Below, piece by piece: positions 41,524 through 49,456 of a stretch of DNA of 51,102 nt (the first letter of the stretch is position 1; each line of letters opens with the position of its first letter). The notes beneath the pieces are model-generated. The model did not search any database. It worked only from the letters and a program-made list of their open reading frames with translations, and had not been told where the DNA came from. The DNA lies in IMG/VR virus record IMGVR_UViG_3300033155_000580, positions 1-51,102 of that record; one strand, written 5' to 3'. Both the position numbers and the translations under genes were made by a program. Origin of the DNA: a virus.

Positions 41524-41531
41524 TATAAATA
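41524..41531 (+). promoter_or_regulatory. T4-type late promoter of gp19
   Basis: Exact TATAAATA, 23 bases before the tube gene, with ACAAGGAAT as ribosome site. Confidence 0.7.
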
Positions 41532-41554
41532 ATATAACAAGGAATATCAAGAAA

Positions 41555-42046
41555 ATGAATATAACAGATTTCAAGGGATCATTTAATGCGTTGGCTAAAC
41601 CAACTCTTTACAGAGTATATGGTTTTGGTGCCGATCGACAGCTTGAATTTTTATGTAAGGCAGCACAACTACCAGGCGCAACCTTGGGAGTTATTGAAGT
41701 TCCTTACATGGGAAGAAAAATCAAAGTTGCAGGTGATAGAACATATGCAGAGTGGACACCAACTATTATGGCTGACGACACTTTTGCACTTAGAACCTAC
41801 TTTGAAGAATGGACAAACAAAATCAATTTGCCAGAAGGAAATACTGGTCAATCATCTGTAGAGTCTTACAAAGAAGATGGTTACATTGAACAATTGACTG
41901 AAGACAACAAAGTTATTGCAATATATAAAATGATTGGCTGCTTCCCAACAGAAGTTGCTCCAATTGACGTGTCTTTTGAGTCTAACGATACTGTTGAAGA
42001 ATTTACAGTAACACTCCAAATGGATTATTGGATTCGCGAAAAATAA
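41555..42046 (+). CDS. 19: Tail tube protein gp19
   Basis: The 163-residue product has the tube protein pattern: SFNALAKPTLYRVYGFG, LEFLCKAAQLPGATLGVIEVPYMGRKIKVAGDRTYAEWTPTIMAD, and a final NDTVEEFTVTLQMDYW. The length equals that of T4 gp19 (163 residues). It stacks as hexamers inside the sheath and conducts DNA. A separate late promoter gives high output. Confidence 0.93.
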   Translation: MNITDFKGSFNALAKPTLYRVYGFGADRQLEFLCKAAQLPGATLGVIEVPYMGRKIKVAGDRTYAEWTPTIMADDTFALRTYFEEWTNKINLPEGNTGQSSVESYKEDGYIEQLTEDNKVIAIYKMIGCFPTEVAPIDVSFESNDTVEEFTVTLQMDYWIREK

Positions 42047-42058
42047 GCTTTACCAATT

Positions 42059-42066
42059 AATAAATA
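42059..42066 (+). promoter_or_regulatory. Late promoter variant upstream of gp20
   Basis: AATAAATA, 10 bases before the portal ATG; T4-type spacing would put the start about at 42072, leaving only a five-base leader. Confidence 0.3.
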
Positions 42067-42076
42067 GGATTGTTTA

Positions 42077-43663
42077 ATGAATTTATTTGGTTTTAACATA
42101 ACTAAGTCTACAGCAGAGAAAGAAGAAAGTAAATTAAAATCTTTCATTGCTCCTGACGAAAATGATGCAGCGATTGAACTTGAAGGTGGAGTAGGTAATT
42201 ATCAGTATAACGCCGACTTTGAATTAAGTTACAAAAGTGAAGAGCAGCTTGTTACCCATTATAGATCAATGGCTTTACAAGCTGATATTCAAGCCGCATT
42301 AGATGACATTGTTAATGATGCCATTTCGTTTGACTCTGACGGCAAGCCAGTAGAAGTTAACCTTGAGAAAACAAAGTTTTCAAAGAGTGTTAAGAATAAA
42401 ATTAAAACTGAATTTGAAGAAGTTTTAAGGATCTTAAATTTCAATGAGTCAGGTGATGAACTATTTAGACAATGGTATGTTGATGGAAAACAATATCATC
42501 ATATTGTAGTTAATCCTGATAAAGAATCTGAAGGAATTAAGGATATCAGGTTCATTGATCCGCGTAACATTAAGAAAGTTAGGAATGTTGAGAAGAAGAT
42601 TGTTGACGGTGTTGAGGTAATTGCTTCAACAGATGAGTTTTTCATATATGAAGAGCGTACAAAAGAACGCGGCACCAAACAACAACTTCAAATAGATCCT
42701 AAAGCGGTTGTATATACCCACTCAGGTTTATATGACGATGAAAAGAATGTTATGTTGTCTTATATGCATCAGGCAATTAAACCTTTCAATCAGTTAAAGT
42801 CACTTGAAGATTCAGTTGTTATTTACAGATTATCAAGAGCCCCTGAACGTAGAATATTTTATGTAGACGTTGGCAACTTACCAAAGACTAGGGCTGAAGA
42901 ATACCTTAAGTCTGTAATGAGCAAGTACCGCAATAAGATTGTGTACGATGTTAATACTGGTAATGTAAAAGATAACGTTGCACATAGATCAATGCTAGAA
43001 GATATTTGGTTGCCACGTAGAGAAGGTAGCCGTGGAACAGAAGTATCAACTTTAGAAGGTGGTCAAAACTTAGGCGAGATGGATGATGTTAATTATTTCC
43101 GTCAAAAGCTATACGCTTCACTAAGGATCCCACTAACAAGACTTGATCAAGAAGCAACGGTTAGTATAAGTAGAGCAAGTGAAATATCTCGTGATGAAAT
43201 TAAATTTTCAAAATTCATAGAGAAATTACGTAAGAAGTTTGCACGTTTATTTTATAGACTACTTAAAACACAACTTATCCTTAAGAACATTATCACTGAG
43301 GATGATTGGGATAAACATAAAGAAAACATCCTTTTCAACTTCACCTCAGACATGCATTTTGCTGAATTGAAAGAAGCAGAGATTATGTCAGAAAGAGTTG
43401 AGATGCTTGGCAACATGGAAGATTATGTTGGTAAATACTTTTCAATTGCTTATGTAAGAAAATACATTTTAAGACAATCTGAAGATGATATTGCATTGAT
43501 GGATAAACAAATTAAAGACGAAGAAGAAGCTGGCCTGAACGACGATGATGAAGATGATGGTGGTGGTGGCGGTGGAGACTTTGGCGGCGGTGGTGATGAA
43601 GAACCAGCCGATGAAAAACCAGATGATGGTGAAGAAGATGAAAAACCAAGCGGTGAAGAGTAA
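42077..43663 (+). CDS. 20: Portal protein gp20
   Basis: The 528-residue product shows the T4-like portal pattern: a stem region with LEEDALDDIVNDA-type sequence (here AALDDIVNDAISF), the conserved FIDPRNIKKVRNVEKK, LYDDEKNVMLSYMHQAIKPFNQLKSLEDSVVIYRLSRAPERRIFYVDVGNLPK and the SRASEISRDEIKFSKF helix. The last 40 residues are acidic and glycine-rich (DDDEDDGGGGGG...). Length is typical. It forms the dodecamer at the packaging vertex, where prohead assembly starts. Confidence 0.95.
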   Translation: MNLFGFNITKSTAEKEESKLKSFIAPDENDAAIELEGGVGNYQYNADFELSYKSEEQLVTHYRSMALQADIQAALDDIVNDAISFDSDGKPVEVNLEKTKFSKSVKNKIKTEFEEVLRILNFNESGDELFRQWYVDGKQYHHIVVNPDKESEGIKDIRFIDPRNIKKVRNVEKKIVDGVEVIASTDEFFIYEERTKERGTKQQLQIDPKAVVYTHSGLYDDEKNVMLSYMHQAIKPFNQLKSLEDSVVIYRLSRAPERRIFYVDVGNLPKTRAEEYLKSVMSKYRNKIVYDVNTGNVKDNVAHRSMLEDIWLPRREGSRGTEVSTLEGGQNLGEMDDVNYFRQKLYASLRIPLTRLDQEATVSISRASEISRDEIKFSKFIEKLRKKFARLFYRLLKTQLILKNIITEDDWDKHKENILFNFTSDMHFAELKEAEIMSERVEMLGNMEDYVGKYFSIAYVRKYILRQSEDDIALMDKQIKDEEEAGLNDDDEDDGGGGGGDFGGGGDEEPADEKPDDGEEDEKPSGEE

Positions 43664-44004
43664 TGCCTGATAAAGAAGCTAAAATTAAAGATGCAGTAGC
43701 CGAAGCCCTTGCTATAAAAAAGGAAGAGCGTTTAGCCACACTTAAGAAAATAGGTGTGATTGTAGGTATTGTTATGGCAGTAGGTGGCGCCTTATGGGGT
43801 TCTGCTCAGGCAGCTATTTATTATCACTTGGATGAAAGATATGTTCAAGTTGCATCATATGTTGACGCTAAGAAGCAAGAACGTATTGCCTTCTTGAATG
43901 ATAAAATATTTATTTTAACATTTAAAGTTAATAGTGGAACAGCATCTCCAATAGAACACGCTCTATTAGAACGCTATAAAAACGAATTAATAAATTTACA
44001 TTAA
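43663..44004 (+). CDS. Single-pass membrane protein after the portal
   Basis: The 113-residue product overlaps the portal stop by one base. It has a helical basic N-terminus (KDAVAEALAIKKEERLATLKK), a membrane segment at about residues 28-50 (IGVIVGIVMAVGGALWGSA) and a coiled-coil-like tail. T4 proheads assemble on the inner membrane, so a small membrane protein here could help anchor portal assembly. No family is recognised. Confidence 0.6.
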   Translation: MPDKEAKIKDAVAEALAIKKEERLATLKKIGVIVGIVMAVGGALWGSAQAAIYYHLDERYVQVASYVDAKKQERIAFLNDKIFILTFKVNSGTASPIEHALLERYKNELINLH

Positions 44005-44021
44005 GACTAGGACATTAAAAA

Positions 44022-44180
44022 ATGGCTAAGAAAGATATGGCAGTAACCAAAATCAAATCACCTGCTGATTTTAAACAAACTATCGCAGATAGGCTTGATG
44101 AAAAGTCTATCACAGCACTTGAAGCACTTAGAGTAAGTCTTTCAAATAAAGTGCTAGAGAAGGCGTCTAATGACAAGTAA
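44022..44180 (+). CDS. Small prohead core-like protein
   Basis: A 52-residue frame too short to be obvious, starting with ATG behind a weak site (GACATTAAAAA). The product has SPADFKQTIADRLDEKSITALEALRVSLSN, which recalls the N-terminal helices of T4 gp67/gp68-type core proteins. The next gene begins ten bases before this frame ends. The place in the order (after the portal and before the protease) matches T4 gene 67. Confidence 0.55.
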   Translation: MAKKDMAVTKIKSPADFKQTIADRLDEKSITALEALRVSLSNKVLEKASNDK

Positions 44181-44649
44181 AATCAAAAATTTAATTGATT
44201 TTTTAAGTAGCGATAAAACATCGCCCGCAGATGCCCTTGACGTTTTTAATGACGTTATGAAAGAGAAGTCAGACGAAGCTATTGATAGTCTTAGACAGCT
44301 TGCTTTTGAAGGTGTTACTGAAGAAGATGAAGAAGATCAATATGAGGAATGTGATTGCGAGGAAGGCGATGAAGATTGTAACTGCGAAGAAGTTGTTACA
44401 GAAGCTGGCCGAAAGATCGTAGTTAAAGTTGACTCAAAAGGTAAACGTCGTAAGAAGCTTGTTTGTGGTCCAGGTAAAAAGAGTAAGGATGGTAAATGCG
44501 TTGTTCAAAAATCATCTGAAAAAATTGCTCGTAAGAAAGGATTGAAGAAAGCTGTACGCTCGAAGAAGGCTGGTGGTGCAGGAGCGAAACGTAAAGCTAA
44601 CATTAAGAGAAATAAAGCTCTTAAAAAACGTAAGTCTCAAGGATTGTAA
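44170..44649 (+). CDS. Prohead core protein candidate with acidic-to-basic switch
   Basis: The 159-residue product starts with a helical part (IKNLIDFLSSDKTSPADALDVFNDVMKEKSDEAIDSLRQLAFEG). A strongly acidic, cysteine-containing stretch follows (EEDEEDQYEECDCEEGDED). The second half is very basic (KGKRRKKLVCGPGKKSKDGKC, then KKAVRSKKAGGAGAKRK). A protein that is acidic at first and basic at the end fits a core component that is cleaved by the prohead protease, with a basic DNA-binding fragment remaining. VTE|A fits only loosely the family cleavage rule. Position corresponds to T4 genes 67/68. Confidence 0.6.
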   Translation: MTSKIKNLIDFLSSDKTSPADALDVFNDVMKEKSDEAIDSLRQLAFEGVTEEDEEDQYEECDCEEGDEDCNCEEVVTEAGRKIVVKVDSKGKRRKKLVCGPGKKSKDGKCVVQKSSEKIARKKGLKKAVRSKKAGGAGAKRKANIKRNKALKKRKSQGL

Positions 44650-44650
44650 A

Positions 44651-44893
44651 ATGCCAAGTTTAGAACAACAATCAAAATCATTAATGGAAGGCGAAATCCT
44701 TAAAGAAAAGATTGCATCTACTAAAGCTGTTAAGAAAGAGTTAGGTAAGATGTTAAGTGTGATGGGTAAGATGAACGATAAGGTTGCTATGGAATTTGAT
44801 GATTATATGGATAATAATTCAATACAAAAGATTTTAAGAAATATAGAAGATCTTGAAAGTACAATTATAAGTGTTGGACACAAATTAAAATAA
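44651..44893 (+). CDS. Small helical protein of the head cluster
   Basis: I start this gene at the ATG at 44651, directly after the preceding stop; the open frame upstream lies inside the previous gene. The 80-residue product begins MPSLEQQSKSLMEGEILKEKI and is nearly all helical (VKKELGKMLSVMGKMNDKVAMEFDDYM...SIQKILRNIEDLESTIISVGH). LME|G resembles the gp21-type cleavage site. A core or internal role is likely from the location, but unproven. Confidence 0.6.
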   Translation: MPSLEQQSKSLMEGEILKEKIASTKAVKKELGKMLSVMGKMNDKVAMEFDDYMDNNSIQKILRNIEDLESTIISVGHKLK

Positions 44894-44904
44894 GGGAATA
44901 TAAT

Positions 44905-45204
44905 ATGTCAAGTTTACAAGATGCAATTAAAAATATTGGAAAACCAAAAGTTGATCCAATGGTTAAAGAGATAATTGAACACGAATTGTTCATTGAAAAT
45001 CTTGCATATGGTTCAGAACCAGTAAACCCAGAACAAACAAAAACAGAACGCGATTACTCTGCACAAGATATGGCTTGGAGCCTTATCAATACTGCAAGAC
45101 GACTACGCGGCACGGAAGCAGATGATGCTGAGATAATGAAAACTGTTAAAGAGCTTATGACACTTATACATAAGAACCTAACAGATCAAGGAATCAAGGT
45201 ATAA
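44905..45204 (+). CDS. Hypothetical protein before the prohead protease
   Basis: The 99-residue product starts SSLQDAIKNIGKPKVDPMVKEIIEHELFIENLAYG and ends with helices (YSAQDMAWSLINTARRLRGTE, then IMKTVKELMTLIHKNLTDQGIKV). It lies two bases ahead of the protease gene. No domain is recognised. It may act in capsid assembly with its neighbours. Confidence 0.6.
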   Translation: MSSLQDAIKNIGKPKVDPMVKEIIEHELFIENLAYGSEPVNPEQTKTERDYSAQDMAWSLINTARRLRGTEADDAEIMKTVKELMTLIHKNLTDQGIKV

Positions 45205-45206
45205 AA

Positions 45207-45860
45207 ATGAAGCTGATCACAGAAATAAACGAAAATACAGAATTACTTACTGAAGGTAAGGGTAAAGATAAAAAATATTTCGTTGAGGGTATATTCCTTC
45301 AAGGTGGTATTAAAAACCGTAATGGACGTGAATATCCAGTAGAAACACTTATGAAAGAAGTGTCTCGCTACAATGCTCAATATGTAAAGCAGAATAGAGC
45401 GTTTGGTGAATTGGGTCATCCTGAAGGTCCTTCAATCAACTTAGATCGTGTATCACATATGATCACCAGTTTGAAGAAGGAAGGTAATGACTTTGTTGGT
45501 CGTGCCAAGGTTATGGACACACCATACGGTAGAGTAGTAAAGAATTTCATTGATGAAGGTGCTAAGTTAGGTATATCCTCACGTGGGATGGGTAGCATTA
45601 AAAAGGAAGGTAATAGGAATGTTGTTCAAGATGACTTTTATCTTGCAACTGCAGGAGACATTGTTGCTGACCCTTCAGCCCCAAGCGCCTTTTTAAATGG
45701 TATTATGGAAGGAAAAGAATGGATCATGGAAAGCGGCGTCCTGATTGAAAAGGATGTTGAAGATTACAAAAAGCGTATAAATGCAGCAAGTAGATCTGTT
45801 TCAAGGGAAACTGAGAAAGAGATGCTGGCGGTATTTGAGAGTTTCATAAATAAACTCTAA
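45207..45860 (+). CDS. 21: Prohead core protease gp21
   Basis: The 217-residue product matches T4 gp21: KYFVEGIFLQGGIKNRNGREYPVETL near residues 23-48, AFGELGHPEG near 65-74, VSHMI, GISSRGMGS at 122-130 with the nucleophile serine, and GDIVADPSAPSAF. This herpes/T4-type serine protease processes scaffold, core, capsid and internal proteins at I/L-x-E sites after assembly. The N-terminal LTE|G may be a self-cleavage site. Its length is close to T4 gp21 (212). Confidence 0.93.
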   Translation: MKLITEINENTELLTEGKGKDKKYFVEGIFLQGGIKNRNGREYPVETLMKEVSRYNAQYVKQNRAFGELGHPEGPSINLDRVSHMITSLKKEGNDFVGRAKVMDTPYGRVVKNFIDEGAKLGISSRGMGSIKKEGNRNVVQDDFYLATAGDIVADPSAPSAFLNGIMEGKEWIMESGVLIEKDVEDYKKRINAASRSVSRETEKEMLAVFESFINKL

Positions 45861-45871
45861 ACAAGCAAATT

Positions 45872-45879
45872 TATAAATA
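45872..45879 (+). promoter_or_regulatory. T4-type late promoter of gp22
   Basis: Exact TATAAATA, 49 bases before the scaffold gene. Confidence 0.7.
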
Positions 45880-45928
45880 TAATTTATAATACAATTATAA
45901 CAACAGGTATCTAGATTAGGAGCAAAAT

Positions 45929-47080
45929 ATGAATTTTCAATGCCCAGAATGTGAAACTGTAATGGAACTTAAGGAAGACAAGCACGTTTGCCCTAATGCA
46001 GATTGCGGTCACGAAGTTACACTTGCAGAAGCTAACGAATTATTTGAAGATGGTAAAATCATTGGTCTTGTAGAAGACAGTGAAATTGATGAAATCCTTG
46101 AAACTTTGAAAGAAGCTAAGAAAACTTCTAAGAAGGAAGAAGAGGATGAAGATGAAGAAGATAAAGACGACGACGACGACAAAATGAAGAAAGAAGGTAA
46201 AAAGTCATCTAAGAAAGAAGAAGAAGATGATGAAGATGAAGACGACGACGACGACGACAAAATGAAGAAAGAAGGCAAGAAAACTGCCAAGAAAGAAGAA
46301 GACGACGAAGACGAAGATGATGAAGAAGATAAAGACGTGAAAGAAGAGTCTTTTGATATTGATTCACTTGATCTTGATATGTCAGAAGACGTTGCGGCTA
46401 TGTTCAATGGTGAAGACTTGTCAGAAGCATTTCAATCAAAAGCATCTACAATCTTTGAAGCGGCTGTAAAAGCTAAAGTAAAAGACGTTGCTAAGGTACT
46501 TGGAGAGCAAAAGGTTGCTGCAATTAAAAAGGCAGTAGACGCTAACAAGACTGAGATGGAAGAAAGCTTGAATGATTACTTAGATTATGCCATTAAAGAA
46601 TGGGTAGAAAAGAACCAAGTTGCACTTGAGTCTAAGACCCGTACTGAAATGACAGATAAATTCATGGAAGGGCTTGCTTCATTGTTCAAAGAACATTATG
46701 TTGATATCCCTGCTGACCGCTTTGATGTATTGGAAGCAATGGCAGAAGAACTTGCTGACACTAAGGAAAAGTTGGATGAGCAGATCACTAAAAATGTTGA
46801 TGCTAACAAGAGCTTGAACGAAGCAACTTCAAAAGAAATCGTTTCAGAGATTGCTGAAGGATTAGCTGATACTGAAAAGGAAAAGTTGGAAAAATTAGCG
46901 GAAAATGTAAGCTTTGAAGATGAAAGCAAATTCCGTGAGGAAATCAAGACATTAAGAGAAAGCTACTTTAACAAGGGCTCATCTAGTGACGATGATGATG
47001 ATAGAGGGAGCGCAGGTGGACTTACTGAGGAAAATGATTTAGTCTCAAGCGTGTTAAAACACTTAGGTAAGAAAGATTAA
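45929..47080 (+). CDS. 22: Prohead scaffold gp22 with zinc ribbon and acidic repeats
   Basis: The 383-residue product has three parts. Residues 5-28 form a zinc-ribbon-like motif, C5-x2-C8 and C21-x4-C26 with H28. Residues about 64-136 hold three tandem repeats of Lys-Lys then long Glu/Asp runs and a KMKKEGKK spacer. The remainder (from about residue 140) is a long coiled coil (AFQSKASTIFEAAVKAKV...MEESLNDYLDYAIKEWVEKNQVALESKTRTEMTDKFMEGL) typical of gp22. T4 gp22 (269 residues) lacks the ribbon. The protein shapes the prohead and is later degraded by gp21. Confidence 0.88.
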   Translation: MNFQCPECETVMELKEDKHVCPNADCGHEVTLAEANELFEDGKIIGLVEDSEIDEILETLKEAKKTSKKEEEDEDEEDKDDDDDKMKKEGKKSSKKEEEDDEDEDDDDDDKMKKEGKKTAKKEEDDEDEDDEEDKDVKEESFDIDSLDLDMSEDVAAMFNGEDLSEAFQSKASTIFEAAVKAKVKDVAKVLGEQKVAAIKKAVDANKTEMEESLNDYLDYAIKEWVEKNQVALESKTRTEMTDKFMEGLASLFKEHYVDIPADRFDVLEAMAEELADTKEKLDEQITKNVDANKSLNEATSKEIVSEIAEGLADTEKEKLEKLAENVSFEDESKFREEIKTLRESYFNKGSSSDDDDDRGSAGGLTEENDLVSSVLKHLGKKD

Positions 47081-47098
47081 ATTCTAAATCCTTAATAT

Positions 47099-47106
47099 TA
47101 TAAATA
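47099..47106 (+). promoter_or_regulatory. T4-type late promoter of gp23
   Basis: Exact TATAAATA; a start near 47112 would give a leader of about 47 bases before the capsid ATG. Confidence 0.75.
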
Positions 47107-47158
47107 AATACAAATATAACAATATTTACAAAAGAATACTTGTTTGAGGAGAAACAAA

Positions 47159-48364
47159 ATGCAAGCTATCTTAAATGAAGCAGTAAGAGAAAAGTGGGCT
47201 CCTATCATCGAATGTGAAGATGTAGCTCCAATTAAGAACAGAGAAGTGCGTAATAACACTATTCGAGTTCTTGAAAACCAAGAAAAAGATTTAAAGGAAG
47301 CGACTAAAGCTGGCGATATGGATAATTGGGATCCAGTCCTAATTAGCATGGTTAGACGTTCACAACCTACTTTGATTGCAAACGACCTTGTTGGTGTTCA
47401 ACCAATGAGCGGACCAACTGGTTTGATCTTTGCTATCAAGTCATGGTACGGTAAGGTTCCAGGCGTTGGTACAGAAGCTTTGGCAATAACTGAACCAGAT
47501 TCAGCTTACTCAGGTAAGTATGATACAGTAGACGCAGAAGCGTTAGGTACTGCTGAAAATGTTGCTGGTGGAGTTGGTGACCCAGTTGCTGACCCAGTTG
47601 TTCAAACTGATCCTTGGAATGAAATGTCATTTGACATTACTTCAACAACTGTGGCTGCAAAGACACGCGCATTGAAGGCTAAGTATACAACTGAATTAGC
47701 ACAAGACTTAAAAGTAATTCATGGTCTTGACGCTGAAACAGAACTTGCTAACATTTTGAGCGGTGAAATTGTTGCAGAACAAAACCGTGAAATGGTACAA
47801 GAAATTAACACACAAGCTATTACAAGCACACAAGGCCAAGTACCAGGTACTTGGGACGTTGCAGATGCATCAACAGATACTGATGGTCGTTGGGAAATGG
47901 AACGTTATAAGAGTTTGATCATGGCTATTAACCGTGAGTCTAACCAAATTGCGCTTGAAACACGCCGTGGCCGTGGTAACTTCATCATTGCATCTGCTAA
48001 CGTTGTTAGCGCATTGCAAACAGCTGGACGTTTTCACTACGCAGGTGGTGATTTAGGTCAGTTGGATGGCGACACTGTTGGTATCACGTTTGCTGGTGTA
48101 ATGAACGGCATGCATAAAGTTTATATTGATCCTTATGCTGCAACTGACTATGTAACCGTTGGTTACAAAGGCGCAAACGTATATGACGCTGGTATCTTCT
48201 GGGCACCATATGTGCCATTGACAATGGTTAAAGCCATTGGTGAAGAAGACTTCCAACCACGCATTGGATTTAAGACACGCTACGGCTTGGCTTATAACCC
48301 ATTCGTATCAGGTAACGTTGGCGAAAACTCATATTACCGTAAGCTGCTTGTTACTGGTGTATAA
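47159..48364 (+). CDS. 23: Major capsid protein gp23
   Basis: I start at ATG 47159, five codons inside the longest frame, with GAGGAG at 47146-47151 as ribosome site; the frame further up begins with TTG. The 401-residue product has the HK97-fold pattern of T4-like capsids: DNWDPVLISMVRRSQPTLIANDLVGVQPMSGPTGLIFAI near residues 60-98 and later RGRGNFIIASANVVSALQTAG...IGFKTRYGLAYNPF. It is shorter than T4 gp23 (521 residues), which has a removable N-terminus and insertion domain. It forms hexamers of the head. No gp24-type vertex protein is seen in the window. Confidence 0.95.
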   Translation: MQAILNEAVREKWAPIIECEDVAPIKNREVRNNTIRVLENQEKDLKEATKAGDMDNWDPVLISMVRRSQPTLIANDLVGVQPMSGPTGLIFAIKSWYGKVPGVGTEALAITEPDSAYSGKYDTVDAEALGTAENVAGGVGDPVADPVVQTDPWNEMSFDITSTTVAAKTRALKAKYTTELAQDLKVIHGLDAETELANILSGEIVAEQNREMVQEINTQAITSTQGQVPGTWDVADASTDTDGRWEMERYKSLIMAINRESNQIALETRRGRGNFIIASANVVSALQTAGRFHYAGGDLGQLDGDTVGITFAGVMNGMHKVYIDPYAATDYVTVGYKGANVYDAGIFWAPYVPLTMVKAIGEEDFQPRIGFKTRYGLAYNPFVSGNVGENSYYRKLLVTGV

Positions 48365-48401
48365 GAGAAGTACAACAAAACAATAATAATAACGTTGTTT
48401 C

Positions 48402-48428
48402 AAAAGTGGCCGAAAGGCCACTTTTTTT
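48402..48428 (+). terminator. Rho-independent terminator after gp23
   Basis: Ten-base stem AAAAGTGGCC / GGCCACTTTT with a GAAA loop, followed by TTT. It sits 38 bases after the capsid stop codon and probably ends the main head message. Confidence 0.85.
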
Positions 48429-48443
48429 GGGCTAAATAATCTG

Positions 48444-48451
48444 ACTAAATA
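48444..48451 (+). promoter_or_regulatory. Possible late promoter variant
   Basis: ACTAAATA, two mismatches to the octamer, 36 bases before the next gene and just after the terminator; a similar GCTAAATA lies 12 bases upstream. Confidence 0.3.
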
Positions 48452-48487
48452 GTACCATAATAATAAACGTTCTAAAAGGATATTGGA

Positions 48488-48940
48488 ATGAAAGCAATAT
48501 TAAGATTCAGTAGAAAGAGATGGAGCATTGCAAGCTGGTTTATCAGAGTATTCACTATGTCTAATTATAGTCATGTGGATGTAGTAATGCCTCACACAGA
48601 AGGTCAAAGATTATTTGGTGCTTTATTATGGAAAGGTGTATCATATCACAGAAGTACATATGATCATGAGAAAGATTATTACATTGAATTTGAAAATGAA
48701 ATACAATACACAAGATTTTTCAAATTCCTTGAAGATCAAAAAGGAAAGGATTACGATATCATTTCAATTTTTGGTTTCTTCTTTCATAAACGCCAATGGC
48801 ATGATAAGAACAAATGGTTTTGTTCTGAATTAATAGCTGCGGCATCAGAGTATGCTGGCGTAAGGCTTTTGAATTTTCACACAAACAGAGTCACTCCTAT
48901 TGATTTAATTAAATCTCTAAAGGTGTGGGAGGTTAAATAA
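48488..48940 (+). CDS. Permuted NlpC/P60-type (YiiX-like) papain-fold hydrolase
   Basis: The 150-residue product shows the circularly permuted NlpC/P60 pattern, with the histidine before the cysteine: YSHVDVVM (H29) and later KWFCSELIAAA (C112), with a GKDYD segment between them that fits this family. The family cleaves peptidoglycan cross-links or acyl bonds. No signal peptide or membrane helix is visible, so it would need a holin or work in the cytoplasm or on the particle. An AAAGGATATTGG ribosome region precedes it. Its stop codon overlaps the next gene by one base. Confidence 0.68.
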   Translation: MKAILRFSRKRWSIASWFIRVFTMSNYSHVDVVMPHTEGQRLFGALLWKGVSYHRSTYDHEKDYYIEFENEIQYTRFFKFLEDQKGKDYDIISIFGFFFHKRQWHDKNKWFCSELIAAASEYAGVRLLNFHTNRVTPIDLIKSLKVWEVK

Positions 48941-49398
48941 TGTCAACTGACAATCTGAACATACAGAATAATTTTGTATTCACATTTGATAAGATCGATG
49001 GGGTTGCGTACAATACTCAAAATTTACAGCTTCCTGCAATAACGTTAGGTGAAACAATTGTCCCTAATAAATCAGTCGATTATTCTGTACCAGGAGACAA
49101 GCTTACATTTGATAAGCTGAATATAAGGTTCTTGGTAGATGAGGATCTTGAGAATTATATGCAACTTTATAAATGGTTAATGGATATGAGAAATCCAGAG
49201 ACTTGTGAGAGAGCAGATATTTACTCTGATTGTCAATTGACCATATTAAACAATAATAAAAATGTTCTAAAGAAGTTCACTTTCGTGGACTGCTACCCAA
49301 TCCTGCTAGATGTGCTTGAATTTGACTATGCATCAGACGCAGACGCCCAATCAATATCAGCCACAATTTCTTATACATATTTTAAAGAATCTGCTTGA
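48940..49398 (+). CDS. Tail-tube-like or tail completion protein
   Basis: The 152-residue product has a beta-rich tube-type pattern (NNFVFTFDKIDGVAYNTQNLQLPAITLGETIVPN, then VPGDKLTFDKLNIRFLVDEDLENYMQLYKWLMDM) similar to gp19-fold proteins. In cyanophages the equivalent place, between gene 23 and uvsY, often holds gene 3, the tail completion protein that ends the tube. I cannot choose between gp3 and another tube-fold protein by sequence alone. The following promoter overlaps the last codons of this gene. Confidence 0.68.
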   Translation: MSTDNLNIQNNFVFTFDKIDGVAYNTQNLQLPAITLGETIVPNKSVDYSVPGDKLTFDKLNIRFLVDEDLENYMQLYKWLMDMRNPETCERADIYSDCQLTILNNNKNVLKKFTFVDCYPILLDVLEFDYASDADAQSISATISYTYFKESA

Positions 49399-49423
49399 TA
49401 TTAAATCTTAGGTGTGCTATTAT
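49395..49423 (+). promoter_or_regulatory. Sigma70-type promoter of uvsY-uvsW
   Basis: TTGATA at 49395-49400, 17-base spacer, TATTAT at 49418-49423. An inverted repeat AGGTGT (49410-49415) / ACACCT (49432-49437) straddles the -10 region and could be an operator. No late octamer is present here, which fits earlier expression of the recombination genes. Confidence 0.6.
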
Positions 49424-49456
49424 AACACTTTACACCTCAGAATAGGATAACAATAA

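Noticed and set aside
44573-44650. Longer version of the 80-residue head protein
   Set aside because: The upstream part overlaps the basic end of the previous gene in another frame, and a natural ATG follows that gene's stop at 44651.
46009-46407. Antisense serine-rich frame over the scaffold gene
   Set aside because: A by-product of the GAA/GAT/GAC acidic repeats on the coding strand, which read as serine runs in reverse.
47144-47158. Longer capsid protein with an upstream start
   Set aside because: The frame begins with TTG inside the ribosome site region; the ATG at 47159 has GAGGAG at the right spacing.
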